Source of the DNA: Nocardia sp. NBC_01503
GTDB taxonomy: Bacteria > Actinomycetota > Actinomycetes > Mycobacteriales > Mycobacteriaceae
Assembly (NCBI RefSeq): GCF_036327755.1
Contig: NZ_CP109596.1
Span: 3,038,001 to 3,102,000, forward strand
Reading direction: 5' to 3'
Length of the DNA stretch: 64,000 nt
Shown: positions 1 through 7,972 of the stretch, one piece after another
Layout: the number at the start of each line of letters is the position of its first letter
How positions within the stretch are numbered: position 1 is the stretch's first letter
Made by a program: the position numbers and the translations under genes
Notes under the pieces: model-generated
What the model was told of the DNA's origin: nothing
What the model saw: the letters and a program-made list of their open reading frames with translations, nothing else
Database searches by the model: none

Positions 1-13
1 CGCCGGGATGACG
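1..13. repeat. Right end of a dispersed GCCGGGATGACG hairpin repeat (cut by window edge)
   Basis: The first bases read GCCGGGATGACGG, the 3' half of the hairpin repeat that recurs at 7915, 24084, 28457, 53178-53272 and 57135-57227. The left half would lie before the window. No gene is seen upstream of position 65. Confidence 0.5.
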
Positions 14-64
14 GGGCGGGTTCTCGCCATCGGGGATGGCGGGCCGGGCGGGTAGCTTGGTCGG

Positions 65-559
65 ATGACGGAGGGGACCGGTTCGGGGATGATCGGCGAG
101 CGCGATGCGCGGGTGAAAAGGCGCGGTGAACGGCCGAATTCGCGGCTGGTGCTGGGGATGGCGGTGGGATTGTTCGTCGGCGTGCTGGCGACGCTGCTGG
201 TGGTATTCCTGGACACCGATCTGCTGAGCCGACCTCGCAATGTGCAGACGGTGGCCGTGCCGATCACGGGCACTCCGCTTGCGGCCGCCCCATCCGGGGG
301 TGGTCAGCCCGAAGGTGATCGTCGGTTCATCGGCATGGTCGATGTCCGCAGCGGTGTCTTCGGTCGGCACCGGGAGTACCTGGTGTACGCGGGCTGTTTG
401 GAGGACATGTCGTACGGCCACTTCATCACGGTGGACTTCGGTCTGATGGAATCTCCGGTCATCACCGAAGCGGTCGCCGAGCAGAACGGCATTCGCGTCC
501 GGTTCGATTCCGGGCACGAGCTGCTGGTGCCGTCGAAGCTGCTCGGCTGCGGTCGCTAG
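65..559 (+). CDS. Hypothetical membrane-anchored protein
   Basis: 164 residues of unrecognised function. About 27 mostly charged residues lead into one hydrophobic segment (about residues 28-49, LVLGMAVGLFVGVLATLLVV), followed by a Pro/Ala/Gly-rich linker and a C-terminal domain of about 75 residues with two cysteines. This predicts a type II membrane protein with an extracytoplasmic C-terminal domain. The ATG at 65 is the first start available in the window. Its stop codon overlaps the stop of the convergent deaminase gene, so there is no room for a terminator between the two. Confidence 0.6.
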   Translation: MTEGTGSGMIGERDARVKRRGERPNSRLVLGMAVGLFVGVLATLLVVFLDTDLLSRPRNVQTVAVPITGTPLAAAPSGGGQPEGDRRFIGMVDVRSGVFGRHREYLVYAGCLEDMSYGHFITVDFGLMESPVITEAVAEQNGIRVRFDSGHELLVPSKLLGCGR

Positions 560-1026
560 CCCAGATGTAATTGCTTATGCAGGGCGTAGATCCGGTCGGT
601 CAGCTCCGGAAACGGGCCGGTGACCGGGATATTCGGGGCAACCTGGCGGATGGACAGCGGGCTCACCGGCCCCGGGGCCACGCCGAACTCGGTGAGCCAG
701 GCGGAGAGTTGCTCGGTCGAGGCGGCGTAGACGATGCGGCCGAGGCCGACCCAGGCGTGTGCTGCCGAGCACATGGGGCAGTGTTCGCCCGAGGTGTAGA
801 CGGTGGCGGTGGCGCGGTCGGCGGGGGCGAGGTTTTCGGCGGCCCAGCGGGCGAGCTCGAATTCCGGGTGTCGGGTGTCGTCGCCGCCCGAGACGCGATT
901 GCGATCCTGCGCGAGGATGGCGCCGTCGGCCGCGACCAGTACCGATCCGAATGGTTCGTCGCCCGCGGCTAGGGCTTCGGCCGCCAGATCGACGCAGCGT
1001 TCGAGGTAGTACACATCGGTGGGCAC
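556..1026 (-). CDS. Nucleoside/guanine deaminase family protein (CMP/dCMP deaminase fold)
   Basis: 156 residues; zinc-dependent deaminase of nucleosides or nucleobases, expected in the cytoplasm. The zinc site is visible as a first-ligand H-x-E (HPEFE, where most relatives have HAE) and the second motif HCPMC (family PCxxC), with the downstream alanine-rich helix. The preferred start is GTG 1026, preceded by AAGGAG seven bases upstream; a longer GTG start at 1059 has no ribosome site. The family includes guanine and cytosine deaminases and tRNA adenosine deaminases. The HPE form and the small size favour a guanine deaminase-like enzyme, but the substrate cannot be read from the sequence. Confidence 0.8.
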   Translation of the reverse strand: MPTDVYYLERCVDLAAEALAAGDEPFGSVLVAADGAILAQDRNRVSGGDDTRHPEFELARWAAENLAPADRATATVYTSGEHCPMCSAAHAWVGLGRIVYAASTEQLSAWLTEFGVAPGPVSPLSIRQVAPNIPVTGPFPELTDRIYALHKQLHLG

Positions 1027-1074
1027 GGTCCCGCTCCTTCGTGAATTATGTTGTCGCACAGGCGATTCAGTGGT

Positions 1075-1464
1075 TCAGTCGCGATGGTAGGCGTTCTGGG
1101 CCGCGACGATCCGCTCGAGATTGGATTCGAGAATGTCGATCAGCCCCGCGAGCTGATCGGCGACATTCTCACCGAGGTCGGTGAGGGTGTATTCGACGTG
1201 CGGGGGGATGGATTGCTGGACTTCGCGGTGGATCATGCCGTCGCGTTCCAGGTTCTGCAGGGTCTGCGAGAGCATGCGCTCGCTGATGCCGTCGACACGG
1301 CGGCGCAGGGCACTGAAGCGGGTGGGACCTTCGCGCAGTGCCACCAGGGCGAGTGCGCCCCAGCGGCTGGCGACATCCTGCAGCACCGGGCGGGAGGCGC
1401 AGTTCCGTGCGAAGACATCGGCCTCGAGGGTGGGGTCGATGGTCTCCGGGTCGGGCGTGCTCAT
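1075..1464 (-). CDS. HxlR-family transcriptional regulator
   Basis: 129 residues, the usual size for HxlR winged-helix regulators. The N-terminal part has CASRPVLQDVASRWGALALV, the family pattern in which a conserved Cys (redox or electrophile sensing in several members) precedes the first helix. It is followed by the recognition region SERMLSQTLQNLERDGMI and the wing YTLTDLGE. It is divergent from an NmrA-type reductase at 1586. This is the same pairing as ytfH/ytfG in enterobacteria, where the regulator controls the NAD(P)H:quinone reductase gene. The intergenic palindrome at 1511-1531 is a plausible operator. Confidence 0.88.
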   Translation of the reverse strand: MSTPDPETIDPTLEADVFARNCASRPVLQDVASRWGALALVALREGPTRFSALRRRVDGISERMLSQTLQNLERDGMIHREVQQSIPPHVEYTLTDLGENVADQLAGLIDILESNLERIVAAQNAYHRD

Positions 1465-1510
1465 GATTCGAGATTACCTAACCTTTCGGGTTGCGGTGCG
1501 GGAATAGCAT

Positions 1511-1531
1511 GTGCTTACTATTAGTTAGTAC
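1511..1531. promoter_or_regulatory. Candidate HxlR operator between divergent genes
   Basis: GTGCTTACTA-T-TAGTTAGTAC is an imperfect 10-1-10 inverted repeat (8 of 10 pairs). Its TTACTA/TAGTTA core is the AT-rich kind of site bound by HxlR regulators. It lies midway between the regulator (start 1464) and the reductase (start 1586), so one bound dimer could control both. The site is seen directly; the assignment is inferred from position. Confidence 0.5.
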
Positions 1532-1585
1532 ACGTCGATACCGCAGTTCATTCCCTCGGATACACCGAACACCCTGGAGGAAGTC

Positions 1586-2431
1586 ATGACCGTCGCAGTC
1601 ACCGGAGCAAGTGGTCAGCTGGGTCGCCTCACCGTCGAAGCGCTGCTGCGCGAAGGAGCCACCCCCGTGGCCGTGGTCCGCGATGCCTCGAAGGTCGCCG
1701 ATCTCGCCGAGCGCGGCGTCGAGGTCCGCGAGGCCAGCTATGACGATCCGGCCGCCCTGGATCGCGCTTTCGCGGGCGTCGACCGGGTCCTGTTGGTCTC
1801 GGGCAATGAGTTCGGCAGCCGAGTAGCCCAGCACACCAATGTGATTCGCGCTGCCGAGCGGGCGGGTGTGGAGCTGCTGGCCTACACCAGCATTCCGAAC
1901 ACCGAACGCAATGAGCTGATTCTGGCTCAGGAGCACCGCGGCACCGAGGCCGTGTTGGATGAGGCGTCCGTACCGGTGGTGCGGCTGCGCAACGACTGGT
2001 ACTGGGAGAACTACCTGAACGGCGCGACCGCCGCGGCCGAATCCGGCGTGTTCTACGGTGCTGCGGGCGAGGGCCGGGTGGCGGGCGCTGCCCGCGCCGA
2101 TTACGCCGAGGCCGCCGCCAAGGTGCTCACCACCGATGGCCATGGCGGCGCGGTGTATGAGCTCGGCGGTCACCGGCACACCTATGCCGAACTGGCGCAG
2201 GCGATTTCGGAGGCGGCGGGGAAGCCGGTCCGCTACCAGGATCTGCCGCAGGCGGACTATGCCGCCGCACTGGTCCGGAACGGCCTGCCGGAGGGGTATG
2301 CCGCCGCGCTCGCCGATGCCGATGCCGGTATCGCGCAGGGCATTCTCGATATCGACAGCGGCGATCTGGAGAAGCTGCTCGGCCGCCCGGCGACTCCGGC
2401 GGTCGAGGTGTTCCGGGCGGCCCTGAGCTGA
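1586..2431 (+). CDS. NmrA-family NAD(P)H-dependent quinone oxidoreductase-like protein
   Basis: 281 residues, an atypical short-chain dehydrogenase. The N-terminal Rossmann motif is VTGASGQLGRLTVEALL (GxxGxxG), followed by the NAD(P)-proximal basic stretch VVRDASK. Internal features VLLVSGNE and YTSIPNTERN match the QOR2/YtfG-like NmrA group, which reduces quinones or senses NAD(P)H. The ATG is preceded by GGAGG (CTGGAGGAAGTC). Divergence from an HxlR regulator supports inducible expression under electrophile or quinone stress. The family call is secure; the physiological substrate is unknown. Confidence 0.85.
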   Translation: MTVAVTGASGQLGRLTVEALLREGATPVAVVRDASKVADLAERGVEVREASYDDPAALDRAFAGVDRVLLVSGNEFGSRVAQHTNVIRAAERAGVELLAYTSIPNTERNELILAQEHRGTEAVLDEASVPVVRLRNDWYWENYLNGATAAAESGVFYGAAGEGRVAGAARADYAEAAAKVLTTDGHGGAVYELGGHRHTYAELAQAISEAAGKPVRYQDLPQADYAAALVRNGLPEGYAAALADADAGIAQGILDIDSGDLEKLLGRPATPAVEVFRAALS

Positions 2432-2477
2432 GACGGACGGGTCGAGCGGGGGTCGGGTGGACTACCCGCCGACCTCA

Positions 2478-2520
2478 TGAGCGGTCCCCTGCCGGAGATC
2501 TCTCCGAGGGGGACTGCTCA
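2478..2520. terminator. Hairpin terminator between convergent genes
   Basis: TGAGCGGTCCCC pairs with GGGGACTGCTCA (11 of 12 plus one G-T), enclosing a second small palindrome CGGAGA/TCTCCG. There is no long T tract. It sits between the stops of the convergent reductase and transglycosylase genes and could serve both. Confidence 0.65.
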
Positions 2521-2541
2521 GGATCCGGAGGGTGGTTCGGC

Positions 2542-3057
2542 TCAGTACCAGTGGTTGGCCTGCCAGAACGCCCAGGCCGCGTTCGGGCTGCCGTAGCGCT
2601 CGCACATGTACCGGTAGGCCCAGCGCAACTGGGTCACGGGATTGATCGGCCAGTCGAAGCCCGTCTCACTCATCTTGTGCGCGGGCAGTGCCTGTGCCAG
2701 CCCGTACGCTCCCGAGCTGGGGTTGATGGCGAAGGTCCGCCAGCTGCTTTCATGGGTGATGATCTGATCGAAGGAGCCGAACTGGTCGAGCGGGACGATG
2801 GTGAGCGCGATCGCCTTCAGCGCCGGTTCGGGGTAGATACCGGACGGGTCGGCGATCAACCCGGTGATGGTGGACGAGGCGAACTCGGTGAGCTGGGGGA
2901 GCACCGCTACCAGTGCGGAATCACCGGCTCCGATAGTGGCCGCGCCGGTGGGTGCAGGAGGTGTTTTGCCCGTATCCGCGTGTGCGGCCGGGCTGCCGAC
3001 GCCGAGAAGTATCGGCGCGACCGAAATCGCGATAATTCCGAACGTTTTCGCAATCAC
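2542..3057 (-). CDS. Secreted lytic transglycosylase-like (SLT fold) protein
   Basis: 171 residues from the GTG at 3057. A signal peptide is clear (residues about 1-29 ending SPAAHA-D). The mature part carries the lysozyme-like SLT signature ITHESSWRTFAINPSSGAYG, with the catalytic Glu in HESSW, then GLAQALP and a C-terminal YGSPNAAWAFWQANHWY typical of actinobacterial transglycosylases/Rpf-like muralytic proteins. Its likely role is peptidoglycan cleavage outside the membrane. An upstream GTG at 3108 would add 17 residues, but neither start has a good ribosome site. Convergent with the reductase gene; the next gene downstream in genome order (3307) is on the same strand. Confidence 0.8.
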   Translation of the reverse strand: MIAKTFGIIAISVAPILLGVGSPAAHADTGKTPPAPTGAATIGAGDSALVAVLPQLTEFASSTITGLIADPSGIYPEPALKAIALTIVPLDQFGSFDQIITHESSWRTFAINPSSGAYGLAQALPAHKMSETGFDWPINPVTQLRWAYRYMCERYGSPNAAWAFWQANHWY

Positions 3058-3306
3058 GACTATCGGACCAAAGGGTTCAACAGGGTGTAAACCGTACGCG
3101 GTCCACACGATTCGATGGGGGACCCCGCTCGGTGCGCCGCCCGCCGAATTTCAGATTCCGGCTGATCGGACCCGCGCGCGAAGCGGGGTGACTCGGCAGG
3201 AGTCCGATCCGGCGTGCCGTTCGGAGCGTCCCGGCAGAGGATCGGACCCTGCAACTGGTGCCCGCGTCTCGGCGTGGATTGGATCCCGAGGCACTGTCGT
3301 AGCGGA

Positions 3307-4857
3307 TCAGTTCGCCGGTGGCGTTCCGAGCCGCTCCGCCCGATCGCGCAGGAGCGCCCGCTCGGTGCTGTTCGCGGTGAGCTCGGCCGCGCGCAGTAGT
3401 GCCGTGCGCGCCTCCGGGACACGATCCAGTCGGGACAGTAGGTCACCCCGTACCGCGTGCATCAGGTGGTAGCCGTCCAGCGCACCGGATTGCGCCGCCT
3501 TATCGGCCAGTTCGAGCCCGGCGGCGGGACCGTGCAGCATGGCCACGGCTACCGCCCGGTTCAATTCCACGATAGGCGACGGAAATCGTTCGGCAAGAAC
3601 GGAATACAGTCCGGTAACGCGCCGCCAATCGGTTTCGGCAGCGGTCGGGGCCATGGCGTGCACCGCCGCGATGGCGGCCTGCAACGCGTAGCGCCCGGGA
3701 GCTTGGCCCCGGGTTCGATTCAACGCGTGCGCGCGGCCCAGGGCCGCGAACCCGCGCCGAATGTAGAGGCGATTCCAGTGTGCGCGATCCTGATCGGCGA
3801 GTAGCACGAGCTCATCGGTGTCATTGCTGCGTGCCCGGAGGCGAGACGCCTGAAGTTCGAGCAGTGCCGCGAGCCCGTGCACCTCGGCCTCCCCGGGCAG
3901 CAATCCAGCCAGAATGCGCGCCAAACGCAATGCGTCCTCACATAATTCGGCGCGCACCCAGCGTTCACCGGCCGTGGCGGTATATCCCTCGTTGAAGATC
4001 AGATAGATCACCTCGAGTACCGAGTCCAGCCGCGCCGCCAGCTCCGCCCCCTGCGGCACTTCATATTTGACCCGCTTGGTCGCGATGGTGCGTTTGGCGC
4101 GCACAATCCGTTGCGCCACAGTAGCTTCCGGAACCACATAGGCGCGCGCGATCTCCCCGGTCCCGAGGCCGCCGACCATCCGCAGCGTGAGGGCCGCCCG
4201 CGCGGGCGGTGTGAGCACCGGATGACACGCGGTGAAGATCATCCGCAGCAGATCGTCCGTCACCTCCGCGCCGTCGCCCGGCCTGCCGGATCCCATTGCC
4301 GCCGAACCCGCCGGACCGGGGCCTCCTGTCCGGGAGTTCCCGCGGCCGGAGCCACCGGCCCCGGGGTCTCTCCGGTCGGCGCGGCCCGACCCCGGGCCAG
4401 TGCTGTCCGAGCCGCTCAGGTCGGAGCCCGGTACCCCCGAGCCCAGGGTGCCGGAGCTCAGTGCGATCGACTCCGCCGAATCGGCGAGCCGCTCCCCGTG
4501 TTCGTCGATGCGAAGCTGATGCCCGAGTAGCTCGAGCTTGCGGGCGAAGTTGGCGTCGCGCCGAATCCGGTCGATGGCACGGTGTTTCGCCGTCAGCATC
4601 AACCACCCGCCCGGATTCGGCGGCACCCCGTCTCGCGGCCACTGCTCCAGCGCCGCCACCAGTGCGTCCTGTGCGAGCTCCTCGGCCGTCCCGATATCCC
4701 CGGCTACCCGGGTCAATCCGGCGACCAGCCGCGGCCACTCGATCCGCCAGGCCGCCTCGACGGCCCGGCGGGCCCGTTCGTCCGGTGACTTCGTGGCCTG
4801 ACGCAGCCCTGCGCCGGGCGAGTCGACCTGACCGGTGGGCTGTTCGGGTGGCCGCAT
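3307..4857 (-). CDS. ECF42-type RNA polymerase sigma factor with long C-terminal extension
   Basis: 516 residues. Sigma region 2 (about 30-105, EELAQDALVAALEQW and AKHRAIDRIRRD) and region 4 (about 213-262, GLGTGEIARAYVVPEATVAQ) are followed by the TPR-like C-terminal domain (NEGYTA, DUF6596) that defines the ECF42 group, which works without a classical anti-sigma factor. A 60-residue Gly/Ser/Pro-rich insertion (about 134-197) replaces the short usual linker before DDLLRMIFTACHP. It starts six bases after the YCII gene, the standard ECF42 partner, so the two form an operon. Function is inferred from the family: stress-responsive promoter recognition regulated through the C-terminal domain. 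Confidence 0.9.
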   Translation of the reverse strand: MRPPEQPTGQVDSPGAGLRQATKSPDERARRAVEAAWRIEWPRLVAGLTRVAGDIGTAEELAQDALVAALEQWPRDGVPPNPGGWLMLTAKHRAIDRIRRDANFARKLELLGHQLRIDEHGERLADSAESIALSSGTLGSGVPGSDLSGSDSTGPGSGRADRRDPGAGGSGRGNSRTGGPGPAGSAAMGSGRPGDGAEVTDDLLRMIFTACHPVLTPPARAALTLRMVGGLGTGEIARAYVVPEATVAQRIVRAKRTIATKRVKYEVPQGAELAARLDSVLEVIYLIFNEGYTATAGERWVRAELCEDALRLARILAGLLPGEAEVHGLAALLELQASRLRARSNDTDELVLLADQDRAHWNRLYIRRGFAALGRAHALNRTRGQAPGRYALQAAIAAVHAMAPTAAETDWRRVTGLYSVLAERFPSPIVELNRAVAVAMLHGPAAGLELADKAAQSGALDGYHLMHAVRGDLLSRLDRVPEARTALLRAAELTANSTERALLRDRAERLGTPPAN

Positions 4858-4863
4858 ACCGAC

Positions 4864-5220
4864 TCAGCCCTGGTCGTCGAGTTGCCGTACTTCGACCTCG
4901 ATATCCCATTCGGGGCCGTGTACCCGCAGGAATCGTGAGGCCCATTCCACCGCTTCGGCATTGGAGCGGGTCTGCAGCAGGCAGTAGCCGCCGATGATCT
5001 CTTTGGATTCGGTGAACGGCCCGTCGATGACGGTCTGCTTCCCACCGGTTTGGCGTACCCGGGTGCCCTCCTCGGTCGGGCGCAGACCCGCCGTATCGAG
5101 CAGGACCCCGGCCTTGGTCATCTCCTCGATGAGCGTGTTCATATCCGCGATCAGCTGTTCGTCCGGGCCGCCGTCGGGGGCCTGGGACGGATCGAGCCGG
5201 ATCAGCACCATGTGTCGCAT
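4864..5220 (-). CDS. YCII-related (DGPF) protein, partner of the ECF42 sigma factor
   Basis: 118 residues, first gene of a two-gene operon with the sigma factor. It shows the DGPF motif exactly (VIDGPFTESKEIIGGY) in a ferredoxin-like YCII fold, and the typical start RHMVLIRLDPSQ. ATG 5220 is chosen because AAAGGACAGGA lies just upstream. A start 16 residues earlier has no such site and adds an unrelated tail. YCII/DGPF proteins are routinely encoded next to ECF42 sigma factors; a signalling or enzymatic role is assumed from that linkage but not established. Confidence 0.88.
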   Translation of the reverse strand: MRHMVLIRLDPSQAPDGGPDEQLIADMNTLIEEMTKAGVLLDTAGLRPTEEGTRVRQTGGKQTVIDGPFTESKEIIGGYCLLQTRSNAEAVEWASRFLRVHGPEWDIEVEVRQLDDQG

Positions 5221-5304
5221 TATTCGATCCTGTCCTTTCCATTCGGAGGGCCGCCTATCGGCCCTCATCTACTCCTCGAACGGAAGGGGCCGGAATCGAC
5301 ACGA

Positions 5305-5682
5305 CTAGACCCACTGCACGAGTTGAATCACGATTCCGTTGGGATCGGTGGTCTGGAAGTACCGCTCACCCCAGGGCTCGGTTTCGATCGGGGTGGTGAT
5401 CGGGACGCCTTCGGCCTGGATGCGCGCGTATTCGGTGTCGATGTCCTCGACGGTGAAGACGACCAGAACGCCCTGTCCGGCGCTGCCGGCGATGTTCGCG
5501 GGTTTGAACGAGCCGAGTCCGGTGCGCAGGTAGATGACATTGATTCCGGCGTCCGGGCGGGTCAGGGAGACGAATCCGTCAGCGGACATGGCCTCGGTGA
5601 AGCCGAAGTGGTCGATCAGGAACCCGGCCGAGGCGGCCGGGTCGGGGACGTTCAGGGAGAGAGCGGATGCGGTGATTTTCAC
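5305..5682 (-). CDS. VOC-superfamily (glyoxalase/bleomycin-resistance fold) protein
   Basis: 125 residues with a single vicinal-oxygen-chelate module: beta-alpha-beta-beta-beta repeats with SLNVPDPAASAGFLIDHFGF at the start and RYFQTTDPNGIVIQLVQWV at the end. The final Glu metal ligand of glyoxalase I is replaced (IQLVQ), so it may be a binding protein rather than an enzyme. GTG 5682 is the start, with AGGAGG four bases upstream; longer readings run through the operator. It is divergent from a TetR regulator, the probable controller. Confidence 0.82.
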   Translation of the reverse strand: MKITASALSLNVPDPAASAGFLIDHFGFTEAMSADGFVSLTRPDAGINVIYLRTGLGSFKPANIAGSAGQGVLVVFTVEDIDTEYARIQAEGVPITTPIETEPWGERYFQTTDPNGIVIQLVQWV

Positions 5683-5707
5683 GGGTCCTCCTGCTGCGAT
5701 TAACTCT

Positions 5708-5732
5708 GTACTAAGTACGCTGTACTTTGTAC
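5708..5732. promoter_or_regulatory. Strong candidate TetR operator
   Basis: GTACTAAGTAC-GCT-GTACTTTGTAC is an 11-3-11 inverted repeat with one mismatch. Each arm is itself nearly palindromic. It lies between the VOC gene (start 5682) and tetR (start 5799), the classic place for autoregulation and control of the divergent gene. Confidence 0.7.
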
Positions 5733-5798
5733 GTAAATTCCCGACGGGCTGCATCGTGATGCGCGTCACATGGATACGATCGGCGTGGAGGTGACGCA

Positions 5799-6572
5799 AT
5801 GGGCGCACGGGAACGCAGTAGTGCCGGGAATCCGGTGCGCACGCTGGAACTGCTCTGGCGCGAGCCCGGACGGGGTGGGCCCGCGCGCGGACCCAAACAG
5901 CGCAGCACCGTGGAGGCGGTGCTGGCGGCGGCCATCGATATCGCCGATGCCGAGGGCCTGGCCGCGCTCACCATGCGATCGGTTGCGGCCAAGCTCGGCC
6001 TCGCCCCGATGGCCACCTACACCTATGTGCCGGGCAAGGCCGAACTGCTCGATCTCATGCTGGATACCGTCTATCGGCAGATGCCGCGCTCCGATCTCGC
6101 CGGAATGACCTGGCGGGAAAAGGTTTCCGTCATCGCCGCGGAGAATCGTGAACTGCTGGTTCGGCATCCGTGGGTGGCGTACCTGCCGACCACGCGCCCG
6201 CCCCTCGGCCCGGGCGTCGCGGCCAAATACGATCACGAACTACAGGCTTTCGACGGCCTCGGCCTGAGCGATGTCGATATGGACGCCGCCCTGACCTACC
6301 TGCTCGGCTTCGTCACCTCGGTATCGCGCATCGCCATCGACACCGCGCGCGCCGCCGCCGACAGCGGTGAATCCGACCACGAATGGTGGCAGCGCGCCGC
6401 CCCGCTACTGGAACGCGTCTTCTCCGCCGACCGCTATCCCCTCGCCGCACGGGTGGGCGCGGCCGCAGGTCAGGCGCACGACAGTGCCTACAGTGCCGAC
6501 CACGCCTACACGTTCGGTCTCGCCCGAACCCTCGACGGTCTCGCCGCCCTCATCGAATCACGCTCCAGCTGA
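5799..6572 (+). CDS. TetR/AcrR-family regulator with TetR_C-type ligand domain
   Basis: 257 residues. The N-terminal DNA-binding domain spans about 30-85 (RSTVEAVLAAAIDIADAEGL, then the helix-turn-helix TMRSVAAKLGLAPMATYTYV). An all-helical ligand domain of the TetR_C group follows (PWVAYLPTTRPPLGPGVAAK). About 28 extra residues precede the HTH, as in this subfamily. A GGAGG lies ten bases before the ATG. It probably represses the divergent VOC gene through the operator at 5708-5732. The inducer is unknown. Confidence 0.88.
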   Translation: MGARERSSAGNPVRTLELLWREPGRGGPARGPKQRSTVEAVLAAAIDIADAEGLAALTMRSVAAKLGLAPMATYTYVPGKAELLDLMLDTVYRQMPRSDLAGMTWREKVSVIAAENRELLVRHPWVAYLPTTRPPLGPGVAAKYDHELQAFDGLGLSDVDMDAALTYLLGFVTSVSRIAIDTARAAADSGESDHEWWQRAAPLLERVFSADRYPLAARVGAAAGQAHDSAYSADHAYTFGLARTLDGLAALIESRSS

Positions 6573-6682
6573 ACGGGATTCGTGCTTCTGCCGATGAACC
6601 GGCCGATGCGGCTCGCAGTCAGGCTGTGGCCGATCGAAAACTTTCCGCGACATCGATCGTGCGCGCGGGGCAGAATTCAGCT

Positions 6683-7324
6683 ATGCCGCGCTCGATTCCG
6701 GCAGTCGTTGCCGCCGACGTCTTCACCAAGACCGTGCAGCCGGTGATCCCGGTGGGCGAGGACCTGGTGTTGCGGCCCTGGCTGCGGCGGGACGCTCCGG
6801 AGGTTTACACGGCGTTCCAGGATCCGGCGATTCAGCGCTGGCATACGCGCACGGCCGAATCCGTGGATGAGGCGGGGGAGTGGATCGGGGCGTGGGCGCG
6901 GGCCTGGAGCGCCGGAGTGGACGCCAATTGGGCTGTGGCAGACAGCCGAACGGGCCGGATCGCCGGACGGGTCGCGATATCGGACATGGTGTTGTCGCAT
7001 GGACTGGCCATGGTGTCGTATTGGGTGACTCCGGCAATGCGCGGTCGTGGGATCGCGCCGCTGGCCCTGGGGGCGCTCACCGAGTGGGCCTTCACCGAGG
7101 CCGGGTTCCACCGCCTGGAATTGCGCCATTCCATTCATAATTCGCAGTCGTGCCGGGTGGCGGTGAAATCCGGGTTCGCACTGGAGGGGATCAGCCGCAG
7201 CGCGGCCATGCATATCGACGGCTGGCACGATATGCATCTGCACGCGCGGGTGCACGGTGATCAACCGGCGGAAACCTTGCCGATCGCATTGGTTTCGCGG
7301 GCACGGCACCGTGCGGAACCGTAG
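6683..7324 (+). CDS. GNAT-family N-acetyltransferase (RimJ/RimL-like)
   Basis: 213 residues. The acetyl-CoA site is visible as SYWVTPAMRGRGIAPLALGAL (the R/Q-x-x-G-x-G/A pyrophosphate loop), followed by RLELRHSIHNSQSCRVAVKSGF, typical of the RimJ/RimL branch that acetylates N-termini or small substrates. ATG 6683 is the best start: earlier in-frame ATGs fall inside the tetR gene. Convergent with the following gene, with only three bases between stops. Confidence 0.83.
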   Translation: MPRSIPAVVAADVFTKTVQPVIPVGEDLVLRPWLRRDAPEVYTAFQDPAIQRWHTRTAESVDEAGEWIGAWARAWSAGVDANWAVADSRTGRIAGRVAISDMVLSHGLAMVSYWVTPAMRGRGIAPLALGALTEWAFTEAGFHRLELRHSIHNSQSCRVAVKSGFALEGISRSAAMHIDGWHDMHLHARVHGDQPAETLPIALVSRARHRAEP

Positions 7325-7327
7325 CGA

Positions 7328-7867
7328 CTAGTGGTCGGTTTGGATGCGCAGCGCGGTGATGGTGCTGGCCAGGCCCTCGTACTGGTTTGTCAGCAGCACG
7401 ATTTCGATGAGGCGGCGCTCGTCGTAGTGTGCGGCCAGGGTCTGCCAGGCGGTGTCGTCGAGGTCGCGGGTGGTGACGAGTTGGTCGACGGCGGTCAGGA
7501 GCGCGCGTTCCTTGTCGTTCCAGCCGGGGGCGGTGGGGCCGGTGCGAATCCAGTCGAGCTGCTCCGGGGTGACGCCCGCACGTTTGCCGAGGCGAATGTG
7601 ATGGTCCATCTCGTAATCGCATTGGCGCAGGTGGGCTACGCGGATGATGACCAGTTCGGATTCGTAGCGGCGCAGGCGGCCGCCGGGCATGAGCTTGCCG
7701 GAGAAGTGCAGCCAGCCGCGGAACAGGCCGCCGGTGCGGCCCAGCGTGCTGAACAGATGGGCGTCATCGGTGCCCGCGGCGCGGGAAAGCGCCTGCCAGA
7801 CAACCCAATTGATCGGACCGAGCTCCCGGAGACGGCCGGGGGCAATGCGTGGCTGCGTCGACACCAT
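7328..7867 (-). CDS. Carboxymuconolactone decarboxylase (AhpD-like) family protein
   Basis: 179 residues from ATG 7867 (a GTG at 7906 would add 13). The CMD domain is marked by ELVIIRVAHLRQCDYEMDHH. This is the C-x-Y-E-x-x-x-H variant, in which a single Cys replaces the CxxC redox pair of true AhpD. Members of this variant are common in actinobacteria with unknown substrates; some take part in peroxide detoxification or aromatic-ring catabolism. It stands alone, with a hairpin repeat just upstream of its start. Confidence 0.8.
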   Translation of the reverse strand: MVSTQPRIAPGRLRELGPINWVVWQALSRAAGTDDAHLFSTLGRTGGLFRGWLHFSGKLMPGGRLRRYESELVIIRVAHLRQCDYEMDHHIRLGKRAGVTPEQLDWIRTGPTAPGWNDKERALLTAVDQLVTTRDLDDTAWQTLAAHYDERRLIEIVLLTNQYEGLASTITALRIQTDH

Positions 7868-7914
7868 GCCCAACGCTAACAGCCTGTCCCAGTCACTGGC
7901 CACCACTGCGGAGA

Positions 7915-7950
7915 GTGGATCCCGGCCGAAAGCATGCCGGGATGACGAGG
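7915..7950. repeat. Dispersed hairpin repeat, full copy
   Basis: GTGGATCCCGGCC-GAAAGCAT-GCCGGGATGACG. The ATCCCGGC and GCCGGGAT arms form an 8-bp stem with a short A-rich loop. It lies between the GntR regulator end and the CMD-protein start. The same element occurs at five other places in the window, always between genes. Confidence 0.75.
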
Positions 7951-7972
7951 GGGCATTTCCACGGGCGAGGGT

